NCBI GenBank assembly: GCA_040514355.1
Contig: JBEVCF010000107.1
Coordinates: 1 to 22,487, forward strand
DNA from: Opacimonas sp040514355
GTDB taxonomy: Bacteria; Pseudomonadota; Gammaproteobacteria; Enterobacterales; Alteromonadaceae
DNA: 22,487 nt
Direction: 5' to 3'
The notes below the pieces were generated by a model. It saw only the letters and a list, made by a program, of their open reading frames with translations, ran no database searches and was not told the origin of the DNA. Both the position numbers and the translations under genes were made by a program. Below are positions 1 through 7,717 of the stretch, one piece after another (within the stretch, counting starts at the first letter, position 1; the number at the start of each line of letters is the position of its first letter).

Positions 1-7
1 TTCATTA

Positions 8-21
8 CTTAATTAATTAAC
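8..21. promoter_or_regulatory. Candidate operator of the LacI-family regulator (autoregulation)
   Basis: The sequence is CTTAATTAATTAAC, a near-palindrome ending 12 bases before the regulator's start codon. It equals the operator candidate at 2601-2614 in front of the sucrose phosphorylase except for the central two bases (TA instead of CG) and the last base. LacI-family sites usually have a central CG, so this copy would be the weaker one, as expected for autoregulation. The match is seen directly; the function is inferred. An AT-rich 14-mer could also arise by chance. Confidence 0.5.
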
Positions 22-33
22 AAAAGCGCATTT

Positions 34-1059
34 ATGAAGTTGACTCTCAAATCCGTTGCCCGGGAACTCGGTGTGTCAACCGCCACCATCTCCAATGCGT
101 TTAATCGCCCTAACCAACTTTCGACTAAACGTCGAGCAGAGATCCTAGCTAAGTGTAAAGAACTTGGTTACAACGGACCTAATAAAGCAGCTCGTTCATT
201 AAGGCGGGGGAAAACTGGGATCATCGCTGTGGTATTGGTTGACTCATTACAGTATGTTGTAACCGATTCCATTGCCTCAATGTTTTTGAAAGGCGCGTCC
301 CAAGTCATTGAAAAAAATCAACTCCAATTATTATTGGTACCAGGTTCGGCCAATGATTTAACCAATGTAAATGATTTTGTGGATGGTTATATATGTTATG
401 GATCGCCTACCAATAGCAACCTTGTTGAGGCACTGCAACTGTCGAACAAACCCGTTGTTACCGTCGACTTTAACTTGGGTGATTTTCCGAGTTTAAATAT
501 CGATAACACCGCAGCAACCTACACCATCGCACAGCAAACTTTACGTCCACAGGATAAAGTCGTCGTGATAGGTCTGCGTTTAATTGACTCAACTGTTACT
601 TGTCGAGTTTACGATACCAAAATGTATGCGCCAGAGCTTTCCGTAACACGTCGGCGCCTAATAGGTTATGAAAAAGCGATGGTCGAAAAGCAAGTAGCGT
701 TTAGTTATGAGCAACTTTGGAGCATTCCAGAAAACACAGAGGTGCACGCCTTGCGGGCAGCCAAGGAAATATTGTCAATGCAACCACGTCCAAGTATTGT
801 GTATTGCATGTCAGACTTGATCGCACTGTACTTTATTCGTGCAGCGCATGAGCAGGGCTTACGCACCCCAGAAGATATTCGCGTGGTCGGTTTCGATGGC
901 ACTCCAGAAGGCCAACGCTATCGCCCCAACCTCACCACCGTACTACAAAACAGCGAAGAAAAAGGCGTTCGTAGCGCAGAGTTACTACTCAATGGTGGAC
1001 GTGACAACATCATGTTGACCCATGACATCATCGTGAGTGAGTCCTGCCCTATATCTTAG
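34..1059 (+). CDS. LacI-family transcriptional regulator, probable repressor of the adjacent sucrose phosphorylase
   Basis: This is a DNA-binding repressor of LacI/GalR type, 341 residues, normal for the family. The N-terminal helix-turn-helix covers about residues 5-25, with recognition segment STATISNAFNRP. The hinge helix has the ARSL motif ending at Leu56, the leucine that in LacI wedges into the central CG of the operator. Residues 61-341 form the periplasmic-binding-protein-like sugar-sensing domain. The gene faces the sucrose phosphorylase and both are preceded by similar palindromes, so the likely target is that enzyme and the likely inducer sucrose or a related alpha-glucoside (inference). 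It is not an evident CytR, although cytR is missing from its usual place between priA and ftsN. The start is preceded by only a weak Shine-Dalgarno sequence. Confidence 0.93.
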   Translation: MKLTLKSVARELGVSTATISNAFNRPNQLSTKRRAEILAKCKELGYNGPNKAARSLRRGKTGIIAVVLVDSLQYVVTDSIASMFLKGASQVIEKNQLQLLLVPGSANDLTNVNDFVDGYICYGSPTNSNLVEALQLSNKPVVTVDFNLGDFPSLNIDNTAATYTIAQQTLRPQDKVVVIGLRLIDSTVTCRVYDTKMYAPELSVTRRRLIGYEKAMVEKQVAFSYEQLWSIPENTEVHALRAAKEILSMQPRPSIVYCMSDLIALYFIRAAHEQGLRTPEDIRVVGFDGTPEGQRYRPNLTTVLQNSEEKGVRSAELLLNGGRDNIMLTHDIIVSESCPIS

Positions 1060-1113
1060 CGCCTTAGTTAGCACTTAGCCAAACACAGACGCCAATAACA
1101 TTATGCACACTGA

Positions 1114-2592
1114 CTAAACAAGCCAGTCACCTAAACGCACGTCAATAGTGTTGCCTTTATCCGTACCTGTTATAACCCCATCTAATGTATCCAAAGCGAT
1201 TACCAAATCCAGTACATCATCACCGTTTTGCCAGCTCATCACATACTGGGTTGCGTTGTGTGACTGGGTAAACTCACCATTGAATGCAGCACATGTGTTG
1301 CGAAGCTTACACAACTTAACCAAAGCTTGAACAACAGATTTTTGCGCAGCCTGTTCTACCTCTTCGCGGTTGAGATAAGGACGATTGATATCTCGACCTA
1401 CTTGGCTCTGAGTCAACAAGGCCATATCATTTTCCAAGGCCAACAAACCACCGTAATACACTTGTGGCGTTCCGGGTGAGAAAAATTGAACTGCTCGGGC
1501 TAATAAATAACGTGCATCATCACAGCCTAAGGCACTGTAGAACGAACAATTGACCTGATACAAATCAACATTGCTGGCCGCTGCTCCCGTTGCTTTGCGA
1601 CTTTCATCATCACACTCGCTATGAATAGATTCAACCAAAGCATCAATTTGGTCTGGGGTTAACAGACCTGGTTGGCTACCTTCTGCGCCAACATCCACAA
1701 TGCCAATACCGTCGTGTGTATCAAGTACGGTGACACAGTTTCTCGGCGCCATTGTCAACCAAGTATGTAAGGGCGTGAAGTCCTTGTTAAACAGTGCGTG
1801 TAATACCAATGGTGGCAACGCAAAGTCATAGACAAGGTCACAGCGCTTGGCAATTTCACACTGCACTTTGTGGTAAGAATGGATCTCTACCAAACACGTC
1901 ATGCCAAGCGCATTCGCTTGTTTGGATAAGGCTTCGATAAAGGCAAAGGTCTCTTCCATCATAAAGCAGGACGTACCCGCTTCTTTGATGGCATACCCAG
2001 CAGCATCTAAACGAATCAACTTGATGTTATTTTCGGCGAACGTCGCCAAAATTGTATCTAAATATGCTTTACCTTTGGCTGATGTGACATCAATATCAAT
2101 TTGATTGGAGGTAAATGTTGTCCAAAAATCAACGGTATCTCGCGCAGGACCGACTGCAATCGGGGTAAACGGAGAAGTCGGACGCGGTCGATAAATAAGC
2201 GCTTGTTGCTCTGGTGTCATCCCGTCTGGAAAAACTTTTTGTTTGGTTAAAAACAAGTCCCAAAATTCAGACGCGTCTCCCTTTGCCACAACATCTTTGA
2301 ACGCATTGGATTGGGCTGACATGTGATTAACAATAAGATCAGCCATCAAGGTATAGTCTTCACCTAATGTTTGTACATCAGCCCACGTGCCTAGACGTTT
2401 ATCCAGCGCAGTATGATCGATTGGATCAAATCCAGCGTCTTCTCCATCAATCGGATAATAGAAAGGCAGAAGGTGCACACCTCCAAATACGTTGGGAAAT
2501 ACATCGTTCAATAAGGCATGTAAGTCCGTTGTCGCTCCGCCTGTGAGCCGGTCAATATAGGTAATCAGTTGTACTTGGTTAGGGTGTGTCAT
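1114..2592 (-). CDS. sucP: Sucrose phosphorylase (glycoside hydrolase family 13, subfamily 18)
   Basis: This cytoplasmic enzyme converts sucrose and phosphate to alpha-glucose 1-phosphate and fructose, saving one ATP compared with hydrolysis. The 492-residue protein starts NQVQLITYIDRLTGG, as sucrose phosphorylases do. Catalytic residues fall where expected, each offset by four from the Bifidobacterium adolescentis enzyme: nucleophile Asp196 in LIRLDAAGY, acid/base Glu236 in LVEIHSY, and Asp294 in LDTHDGIG. The acceptor-site segment SNVDLYQVN keeps the Asp and Gln that contact fructose in the known enzyme, favouring sucrose over the glucosylglycerol or glucosylglycerate specificities of the same subfamily. 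There is no signal peptide. It has its own promoter and operator and converges on the LacI-type gene. No sugar transporter or fructokinase lies in the window; one may lie beyond the left edge. Confidence 0.92.
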   Translation of the reverse strand: MTHPNQVQLITYIDRLTGGATTDLHALLNDVFPNVFGGVHLLPFYYPIDGEDAGFDPIDHTALDKRLGTWADVQTLGEDYTLMADLIVNHMSAQSNAFKDVVAKGDASEFWDLFLTKQKVFPDGMTPEQQALIYRPRPTSPFTPIAVGPARDTVDFWTTFTSNQIDIDVTSAKGKAYLDTILATFAENNIKLIRLDAAGYAIKEAGTSCFMMEETFAFIEALSKQANALGMTCLVEIHSYHKVQCEIAKRCDLVYDFALPPLVLHALFNKDFTPLHTWLTMAPRNCVTVLDTHDGIGIVDVGAEGSQPGLLTPDQIDALVESIHSECDDESRKATGAAASNVDLYQVNCSFYSALGCDDARYLLARAVQFFSPGTPQVYYGGLLALENDMALLTQSQVGRDINRPYLNREEVEQAAQKSVVQALVKLCKLRNTCAAFNGEFTQSHNATQYVMSWQNGDDVLDLVIALDTLDGVITGTDKGNTIDVRLGDWLV

Positions 2593-2600
2593 ATGCGTTT

Positions 2601-2614
2601 CTTAATCGATTAAG
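2601..2614. promoter_or_regulatory. LacI-type operator of the sucrose phosphorylase gene
   Basis: CTTAATCGATTAAG is a perfect 14-bp palindrome with the central CG typical of LacI/GalR-family operators. It begins a few bases downstream of the start of transcription predicted from the promoter at 2623-2651 and ends 9 bases before the start codon, where a bound repressor would block initiation. A near-copy precedes the regulator gene itself (8-21). Palindrome and position are seen; binding is inferred. Confidence 0.72.
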
Positions 2615-2622
2615 TTATACGA

Positions 2623-2651
2623 AGTATAAGGGTTATTCGTAGACTTGTAAA
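2623..2651 (-). promoter_or_regulatory. Sigma-70 promoter of the sucrose phosphorylase gene
   Basis: On the minus strand, -35 TTTACA (2651-2646) and -10 TATACT (2628-2623) are separated by exactly 17 bases, and each matches consensus at 5 of 6 positions. Transcription would start near 2616, just before the operator, giving a leader of about 24 bases. Confidence 0.68.
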
Positions 2652-2662
2652 TTGACTTATTC

Positions 2663-2722
2663 ACAAAAAAATAACACCTCGTTCGTCAAATAAGTATAGA
2701 CTTAAATCACGAATGAGGTGTT
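2663..2722 (-). terminator. Rho-independent terminator of hslVU
   Basis: The 14-base arms 2709-2722 and 2673-2686 pair throughout, with one G-T pair. A small inner hairpin sits in the 22-base loop (TAAGT 2691-2695 with ACTTA 2700-2704). On the minus strand the stem is followed almost at once by seven T's (TATTTTTTTG), so it serves transcripts leaving hslU. It lies directly upstream of the sucrose phosphorylase promoter and would insulate it. Confidence 0.85.
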
Positions 2723-2742
2723 AGGGGATAAATGCAGTGCTG

Positions 2743-4014
2743 TTATAGGATGTAACGACTCAAATCTTCGTTGTCAACTAACAGCTCAAGATGCTGATTG
2801 ACATAGGCTTCATCAACCGTGAGTGTATCTCCGCTACGCTCACTGGCTTCAAAGGAGATGCTCTCCATCAAGCGCTCCATGACGGTGTGCAAGCGACGTG
2901 CGCCGATGTTCTCTGTGCGTTCGTTAACTTGCCAGGCGGCGGTGGCAATACGTTTGATTCCATCTTCGGTAAAGTTCACTGCTACACCTTCTGTTCCGAG
3001 CAACGCCGTGTACTGTTCGGTAAGTGATGCATTTGGTTCGGTGAGAATACGCGTAAAATCCTCAACACTCAGTGCGCTCAACTCCACACGAATAGGCAAG
3101 CGCCCTTGTAGTTCTGGGATCAGATCAGAGGGTTTACTCATTTGAAAAGCACCAGAGGCAATGAATAATATATGATCCGTTTTCACCATACCATGCTTAG
3201 TAGATACGGTTGAGCCCTCTACTATCGGAAGTAAGTCACGTTGGACGCCTTCACGAGACACGTCGGCACTTGATGCCCCTTCACGCTTACAAATCTTGTC
3301 GATCTCGTCAATAAATACAAGTTTTGCCGCTTCTTCTTCGACGAGCAACTTCATCGCTTCTTTGATCGGTAATTTTTTCTTCTTTTTCTGATCGCTGGAC
3401 AGATTCTGAAACATGCCTTGAAGTTGCTGCGTCATCTCCTCCATCCCTGGCGGAGCCATGATCTCAACACCGACCTGAGGTAACGCAATATCGATCTCGA
3501 TCTCTTTATCGTCCAATTGCCCTTCACGCAGTTTTTTGCGGAATGTTTGGCGAGTAGATTTGTTATCGACGTCTTCTTTGTCACCAAAAATATTTTCTGG
3601 CGGCGGGATCAAAATGTCTAAAATGCGTTCTTCTGCAGCTTCTTCTGCGCGAAATTGCACTTTTTGCATGGCTTGCTCTTTGACCATTTTTACTGCGATA
3701 TCAGTGAGATCGCGAATAATCGTCTCTACTTCCTTACCAACATAGCCCACTTCGGTAAATTTAGTGGCTTCGACTTTGACAAAAGGCGCATTCGCAAGCT
3801 TCGCTAGGCGGCGCGCAATTTCAGTTTTACCAACACCGGTTGGGCCGATCATTAAAATGTTTTTCGGGCTAACTTCTTGTCTTAATTCGGCAGGTAACTG
3901 CATCCGTCTCCAACGATTACGCAAAGCAATGGAGACGGCGCGTTTTGCATCTTGTTGACCAATAATATGGCTATCCAACTCATGCACAATTTCTCTTGGG
4001 GTCATTTCAGACAT
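2743..4014 (-). CDS. hslU: HslU, ATPase subunit of the HslUV (ClpYQ) protease
   Basis: This AAA+ unfoldase forms a hexamer that caps HslV, unfolds substrates with ATP and threads them into the protease. Visible motifs are Walker A GPTGVGKT (57-64), pore loop GYVG (90-93), Walker B VFIDEID (233-239), and the C-terminal tail DLSRYIL, which docks into HslV and activates it. At 423 residues it is about 20 shorter than the E. coli protein; the shortfall appears to lie in the substrate-binding I domain (about 110-225), which still holds a lysine-rich patch near 210-214. The start follows hslV by 26 bases, so the two form one operon under the heat-shock promoter upstream of hslV. Confidence 0.98.
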   Translation of the reverse strand: MSEMTPREIVHELDSHIIGQQDAKRAVSIALRNRWRRMQLPAELRQEVSPKNILMIGPTGVGKTEIARRLAKLANAPFVKVEATKFTEVGYVGKEVETIIRDLTDIAVKMVKEQAMQKVQFRAEEAAEERILDILIPPPENIFGDKEDVDNKSTRQTFRKKLREGQLDDKEIEIDIALPQVGVEIMAPPGMEEMTQQLQGMFQNLSSDQKKKKKLPIKEAMKLLVEEEAAKLVFIDEIDKICKREGASSADVSREGVQRDLLPIVEGSTVSTKHGMVKTDHILFIASGAFQMSKPSDLIPELQGRLPIRVELSALSVEDFTRILTEPNASLTEQYTALLGTEGVAVNFTEDGIKRIATAAWQVNERTENIGARRLHTVMERLMESISFEASERSGDTLTVDEAYVNQHLELLVDNEDLSRYIL

Positions 4015-4040
4015 ATATGTATTCTCTTACTGATGCAAAG

Positions 4041-4565
4041 CTAATAATTCAGTGTTTCTACTGTTTGATTTTGGTTAGTGTAGACACAGATATCACCCGC
4101 AATCGTCAATGCTTTCGTTGCAATCTCTTGTGCACCTAATTCGGTATTGGCCAGTAATGCTGTTGCAGCGGCTTGAGCAAACGGACCACCTGAACCAATC
4201 GCAATCAGATCTTGTTCTGGTTGGATCACATCACCATTACCGGTGATCACAAGAGAGGCGGAGTGATCAGCCACCGCTAATAACGCTTCTAACTTGCGCA
4301 GCATCCGATCAGTACGCCAATCCTTGGCGAGCTCGACCGCGGCCTTAGTCAAATGTCCTTGATGCATTTCAAGCTTCGCTTCAAAACGTTCAAACAATGT
4401 AAACGCATCTGCAGTACCACCGGCAAACCCTGCTAATACTTTATCGTTGTATAAACGACGTACTTTACGCGCATTACCCTTCATTACAGTATTGCCGAGT
4501 GAAACCTGACCATCACCTGCAATGACAACTTGATTGTCACGTCGTACCGATACGATTGTCGTCAT
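4041..4565 (-). CDS. hslV: HslV, peptidase subunit of the HslUV protease
   Basis: HslV is the bacterial proteasome-like threonine peptidase; two hexameric rings form the cleavage chamber served by HslU. The sequence begins MTTIVSVRR, so removal of Met exposes the catalytic N-terminal threonine. The GDGQVSLGNT and AGFAGGTADAFTLFERFE segments are diagnostic. Its 174 residues are normal length. A clear Shine-Dalgarno (AAGGAAG) precedes the ATG. It is the first gene of hslVU and lies about 35 bases downstream of a sigma-32-type promoter, as expected for a heat-shock protease. Confidence 0.98.
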   Translation of the reverse strand: MTTIVSVRRDNQVVIAGDGQVSLGNTVMKGNARKVRRLYNDKVLAGFAGGTADAFTLFERFEAKLEMHQGHLTKAAVELAKDWRTDRMLRKLEALLAVADHSASLVITGNGDVIQPEQDLIAIGSGGPFAQAAATALLANTELGAQEIATKALTIAGDICVYTNQNQTVETLNY

Positions 4566-4606
4566 TAATCTTCCTTATTGGAGTCTGTTAATCGCTATAC
4601 AAAGTA

Positions 4607-4633
4607 TGTTGGGGAAAAAAAGCAGATTTCAAG
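4607..4633 (-). promoter_or_regulatory. Heat-shock (sigma-32) promoter of hslVU
   Basis: On the minus strand, CTTGAAA (4633-4627) is a perfect match to the sigma-32 -35 consensus. It is followed after 12 bases by CCCCAACA (4614-4607), which matches the CCCCATnT -10 consensus in its C-rich part. Start of transcription is expected near 4600. hslVU is a classical heat-shock operon, and RpoH is encoded in this window. The -35 box overlaps the end of the ftsN hairpin. Confidence 0.78.
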
Positions 4634-4670
4634 AGGCGTCATGATCAAAATAGACTGATCGACGCCTCTT
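4615..4670 (-). terminator. Probable ftsN terminator hairpin
   Basis: The perfect 10-base arms 4661-4670 and 4631-4640 (AAGAGGCGTC and its complement) are extended by a GATC/GATC pair after a 2-base bulge, with a 10-base loop. On the minus strand, seven T's (4621-4615) follow, but only after a 9-base gap, so termination may be leaky. The hairpin end provides the first bases of the hslVU -35 box. Confidence 0.6.
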
Positions 4671-4706
4671 AATATACTGTAGCAACAAAATAATGTGTGT
4701 GAGACG

Positions 4707-5264
4707 TTAAAGATTCCACAACCAGATTTGGCAACTATTGATATTGACGTTTTGCAAAGTATGGCGATCTTTTTCTGCTCGACGTTTACTCTCGTAAGGC
4801 CCTAATACCACACGGTACCAGCCATTTTGCGAACCTCGAATTTGGGGTTCAAGGCCAACAAAGGCCATTTGTGCACGCATTTCGTCAGCCTGCCCAAATT
4901 CTCTAAACGACCCGCATTGCATCAAGTAACGCTTGTCTGATTCGATGGCTTGGACATTCACTTGTACTTCATACCCTTCGAGTGCTTCAAAAAATTTGTA
5001 CTCCTCTTCTGGTAATTCTGGCAAAGGGTCAACGTCGACTGTTTTTGTCCCCTCTACCACAGTGGTTTTTTCTGATACTGCACTCGGTGTAGCGAGGTTG
5101 TGTGAATCGAAGGTGCTGAGATAATAAATGCCACTAGCAAACCCAATTAATACTAATAACGCTAGCGTCACCTTAAACTTGGCAAGCGGTGGTTTACTCG
5201 CTTTTTGTGGTGCTTTTTTCTTGCGAGGAGCGGGTTTGCGTTTTACGTAATCTTTGTGGGCCAT
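4707..5264 (-). CDS. ftsN: FtsN-like cell-division protein with SPOR domain
   Basis: FtsN is the bitopic inner-membrane protein that arrives late at the septum and triggers septal peptidoglycan synthesis (FtsWI) through FtsA and FtsQLB. The start MAHKDYVKRK resembles E. coli MAQRDYVRR, the FtsA-interacting tail. A basic stretch (10-30) leads into one membrane segment (about 32-50). An acidic, helix-prone segment at about 81-97 (LPEEEYKFFEALEG) sits where the essential activating region lies. A C-terminal SPOR domain (about 111-185) binds denuded glycan; Cys117 and Cys178 match the spacing of the SPOR disulfide of E. coli FtsN. At 185 residues it is far shorter than E. coli FtsN (319), mainly because the periplasmic linker is short. 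It sits between priA and hslV as in E. coli, but without cytR. Confidence 0.88.
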   Translation of the reverse strand: MAHKDYVKRKPAPRKKKAPQKASKPPLAKFKVTLALLVLIGFASGIYYLSTFDSHNLATPSAVSEKTTVVEGTKTVDVDPLPELPEEEYKFFEALEGYEVQVNVQAIESDKRYLMQCGSFREFGQADEMRAQMAFVGLEPQIRGSQNGWYRVVLGPYESKRRAEKDRHTLQNVNINSCQIWLWNL

Positions 5265-5308
5265 GGGAAACGAATATTGTGATAGACAGGATTATTGTAG
5301 GTGCTTGT

Positions 5309-7543
5309 TTAACTAAAATCTATATTATCTACATCAATTGACCATCTTATGCGCAACTGGTTCGCTCGCGTTTCTATTTCTGGGATAAATGCCGTTAACA
5401 CTTTTTGTAAAAATGTGCGTTTTGTCGCCTGTAATACCAAGCAATAACGATAGCGATTTTGACGTTTTTCAACGGTACATGGTAATGGCCCCAACACTTG
5501 TAGGTATTGCATATGTGAGACCAAACCACTCCCGTATTGCAATAGTGCTAGGCACTTGCGCACATCCGGATCTTCTGCTCGAAGTACCGCTTGAAATGCA
5601 TAAGGCGGTAAGCCCACCGCTCGACGCTCATGCAACGCAAATTCTGCAAAGTGCTGATACCCATTGTTGACCAAATCTTGGAGTAAAGGGTGACCAGGTT
5701 GTGCAGTTTGTAAGTACATACTGCCTGGTTTGCTAGCACGTCCGGCCCGGCCACCAATTTGCGTAACCAGTTGTGCGAGTTTTTCAGGCGCGCGAAAGTC
5801 GCCGCTGTACAACGCACTATCGACATCGAGGATCAGAACACAGGTCACATGTGCAAAGTGATGGCCTTTGGCTAAAATTTGGGTCCCAACCAGAATGTGA
5901 TATTCGCGCGCATTAATTGCGTCTAGGGTCTGCGCTAATTTTTGCTTGCCGCGCATTGAATCAGAATCAATCCGAACCGTTTGATATTGTGGAAATAAAG
6001 CTTGTAAACCATGTTTCAACTGTTCAGTGCCACTCCCCGCAGTTAATAAATCCTGGCCACCACAGGTTTTACATGCGTTTGGCATAGGTTGCTTGTCCAA
6101 ACATTGATGACACAATACCGAATGATTGTATTGATGATATGTATACGCTTTGTCACATGCTTGACAAAGATGCACCTCACCACATGTTTGGCAAACCACC
6201 GCGGGAGCATAACCACGGCGATTCATAAACACCAGTACTTGATTACCTTGCTCCAAATGCGTTTTGAGGATCCCTATTGCTTCGTCACTCATGCCATATT
6301 GCATGTTTTGCTGGCAAGTGTTGATGAGCACTTGCTCAGCCTTAACCGCCCCACCCGCACGCTGTTGTAATTGAAAATGTTGGAATTTTCCCTGCTTCGC
6401 ATTATATAGCGTTTCTAGAGAAGGGGTCGCGGTACCTAATATAATCGGGATCGTGAGGCGTTGTGCCAGTACTATAGCAACATCACGTGCATGATAACGC
6501 AAACCGTCTTGTTGCTTAAAAGAGTCATCGTGCTCTTCATCAATGATGATCAAGCCCAAATTGGCAAATGGTGTGAATATTGCTGAACGCGTCCCGATCA
6601 CCAGACCAATTTCATGATGACGCGCTTGGTGCCAGACTAACAAACGTTCATTATCGTTAAGGCCAGAGTGCAAAACCCCAACCTCAATCCCAAAACGCTG
6701 TGCAAACCGTGCCACGGTTTGCGGGGTTAAACCAATCTCTGGCACTAAGATTAACACCTGCTTTCCCGCAGCAAGTACCTCGGCAATCACTTGCAGATAA
6801 ACTTCGGTTTTACCACTGCCGGTAATGCCTTCAAGTAAAGCCACAAAGTGCGTATCAAGTTGTACACTCAGGCTCGAAATCGCCAACGCCTGTTCCACAT
6901 TCGGGGTTAGATGGCACGGCGTTTGTGCGAGGTATTGACGATGCCAGCACAGCGGTGCAATGTCGGTTGTGACTTGTTGCAGTAAACCTTTTTCCAATAA
7001 GCCTTTGACTGCCGCTGACCCAAGTGTTTTATTCGCTGTGCCGATACTCAATACTTTGGCTTGTTGCTGCGCTGCAAATACCTCAGTCAGAGCCGTATGT
7101 TGCTTTTTAGCACGTTTGCGTAAACTCATCACATCGACATGGGTTGCAAACTGCTCTGCTGAACATACGCGTAAATCCTCGCGTAACACAATACTTGGAG
7201 GTTTGCTAAAGCGGCTATTGTTGGCTTTACGCAATCCAGCCGGTAGCATTGCATGAGCGACCTCTCCGATAGGATGGTGGTAATATTGTGTCAACCAACC
7301 AAGCCAAGACAACCATATTGGGGTCATCACAGGCTGGTCGTCTAATACCTGTTGTATCGCTTGGATTTTGCTTGTGAGGTGTGGGTCAATATCTGTTTGT
7401 GAAGCCTGCCCTACCACCATACCAACTAACGTGCGGTTGGCAAAACGCACCTCGACCCGACATCCCGCTGCAACGGGCTCGCTGTGGGTATAATGGAAGG
7501 TTTTGCGCAGCGGAACAGGTACGGCGACTTCGAGGTAATGCAT
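5309..7543 (-). CDS. priA: PriA, primosomal replication-restart helicase
   Basis: PriA is a 3'-to-5' superfamily 2 helicase that recognises abandoned forks and D-loops and reloads the replicative helicase with PriB, PriC and DnaT. Residues 1-100 form the 3'-end-binding domain (FHYTHSEPVAAGCRVEVRF). Walker A is GITGSGKT (239-246) and the DEEH box is at 335-338. The zinc-binding insertion has eight cysteines as four CxxC pairs (451/454, 460/463, 478/481, 491/494). GQILAKGHHF-type helicase motifs follow (VGTQILAKGHHF). Length 744 is normal. ftsN follows after 44 bases, so co-transcription is plausible. It diverges from rpmE. Confidence 0.98.
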   Translation of the reverse strand: MHYLEVAVPVPLRKTFHYTHSEPVAAGCRVEVRFANRTLVGMVVGQASQTDIDPHLTSKIQAIQQVLDDQPVMTPIWLSWLGWLTQYYHHPIGEVAHAMLPAGLRKANNSRFSKPPSIVLREDLRVCSAEQFATHVDVMSLRKRAKKQHTALTEVFAAQQQAKVLSIGTANKTLGSAAVKGLLEKGLLQQVTTDIAPLCWHRQYLAQTPCHLTPNVEQALAISSLSVQLDTHFVALLEGITGSGKTEVYLQVIAEVLAAGKQVLILVPEIGLTPQTVARFAQRFGIEVGVLHSGLNDNERLLVWHQARHHEIGLVIGTRSAIFTPFANLGLIIIDEEHDDSFKQQDGLRYHARDVAIVLAQRLTIPIILGTATPSLETLYNAKQGKFQHFQLQQRAGGAVKAEQVLINTCQQNMQYGMSDEAIGILKTHLEQGNQVLVFMNRRGYAPAVVCQTCGEVHLCQACDKAYTYHQYNHSVLCHQCLDKQPMPNACKTCGGQDLLTAGSGTEQLKHGLQALFPQYQTVRIDSDSMRGKQKLAQTLDAINAREYHILVGTQILAKGHHFAHVTCVLILDVDSALYSGDFRAPEKLAQLVTQIGGRAGRASKPGSMYLQTAQPGHPLLQDLVNNGYQHFAEFALHERRAVGLPPYAFQAVLRAEDPDVRKCLALLQYGSGLVSHMQYLQVLGPLPCTVEKRQNRYRYCLVLQATKRTFLQKVLTAFIPEIETRANQLRIRWSIDVDNIDFS

Positions 7544-7717
7544 GGGGCAATTAATCCGTGCTCAGGTTGGGCAAAAAACTTGCACATCACTCGCTATTAC
7601 TTTATTATGCGCGTCCCTTAACAGCAAGTCGAAAAATCGATTTGTATAAAATTATTACTGCGTATGGTGTGCAACTCCGGGTTGTATAGCGATACGGCCT
7701 TAGCTTAGAGGTAAACC
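7544..7717. other. priA-rpmE divergent intergenic region with rpmE leader
   Basis: This 174-base region must hold the promoters for priA (minus) and rpmE (plus). An AT-rich TATAAA (7645-7650) is a possible rpmE -10, but no well-spaced -35 was found. A small hairpin GCAAC-TCCGG-GTTGT (7671-7685) and the Shine-Dalgarno GAGGT (7708-7712) lie in the presumed rpmE leader. rpmE leaders of gammaproteobacteria are known to mediate autoregulation by bL31; whether this one keeps that structure cannot be judged by eye. Confidence 0.4.

Noticed and set aside
34..1059. Relocated CytR
   Set aside because: The gene is paired with sucrose phosphorylase by position and operators, and I see no CytR-specific feature.
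1060..1113. Terminator between the converging lacI-type and sucP genes
   Set aside because: No stem with a following T run was found in these 54 bases on either strand.
2614..2630. loxP-like inverted repeat TATACGAAGTATAA in the sucrose phosphorylase promoter
   Set aside because: Only one partial arm resembles loxP and there is no second arm or recombinase gene. The bases are explained by the -10 box.
5389..5670. Plus-strand open frames antisense to priA (also within hslU, ftsX, ftsE and maeB)
   Set aside because: They lack ribosome binding sites and family resemblance and lie wholly inside strong conserved genes on the other strand.
7664..7708. 14-codon leader peptide upstream of rpmE as a real gene
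   Set aside because: It has no ribosome binding site and no regulatory codon run; kept only as part of the leader observation.
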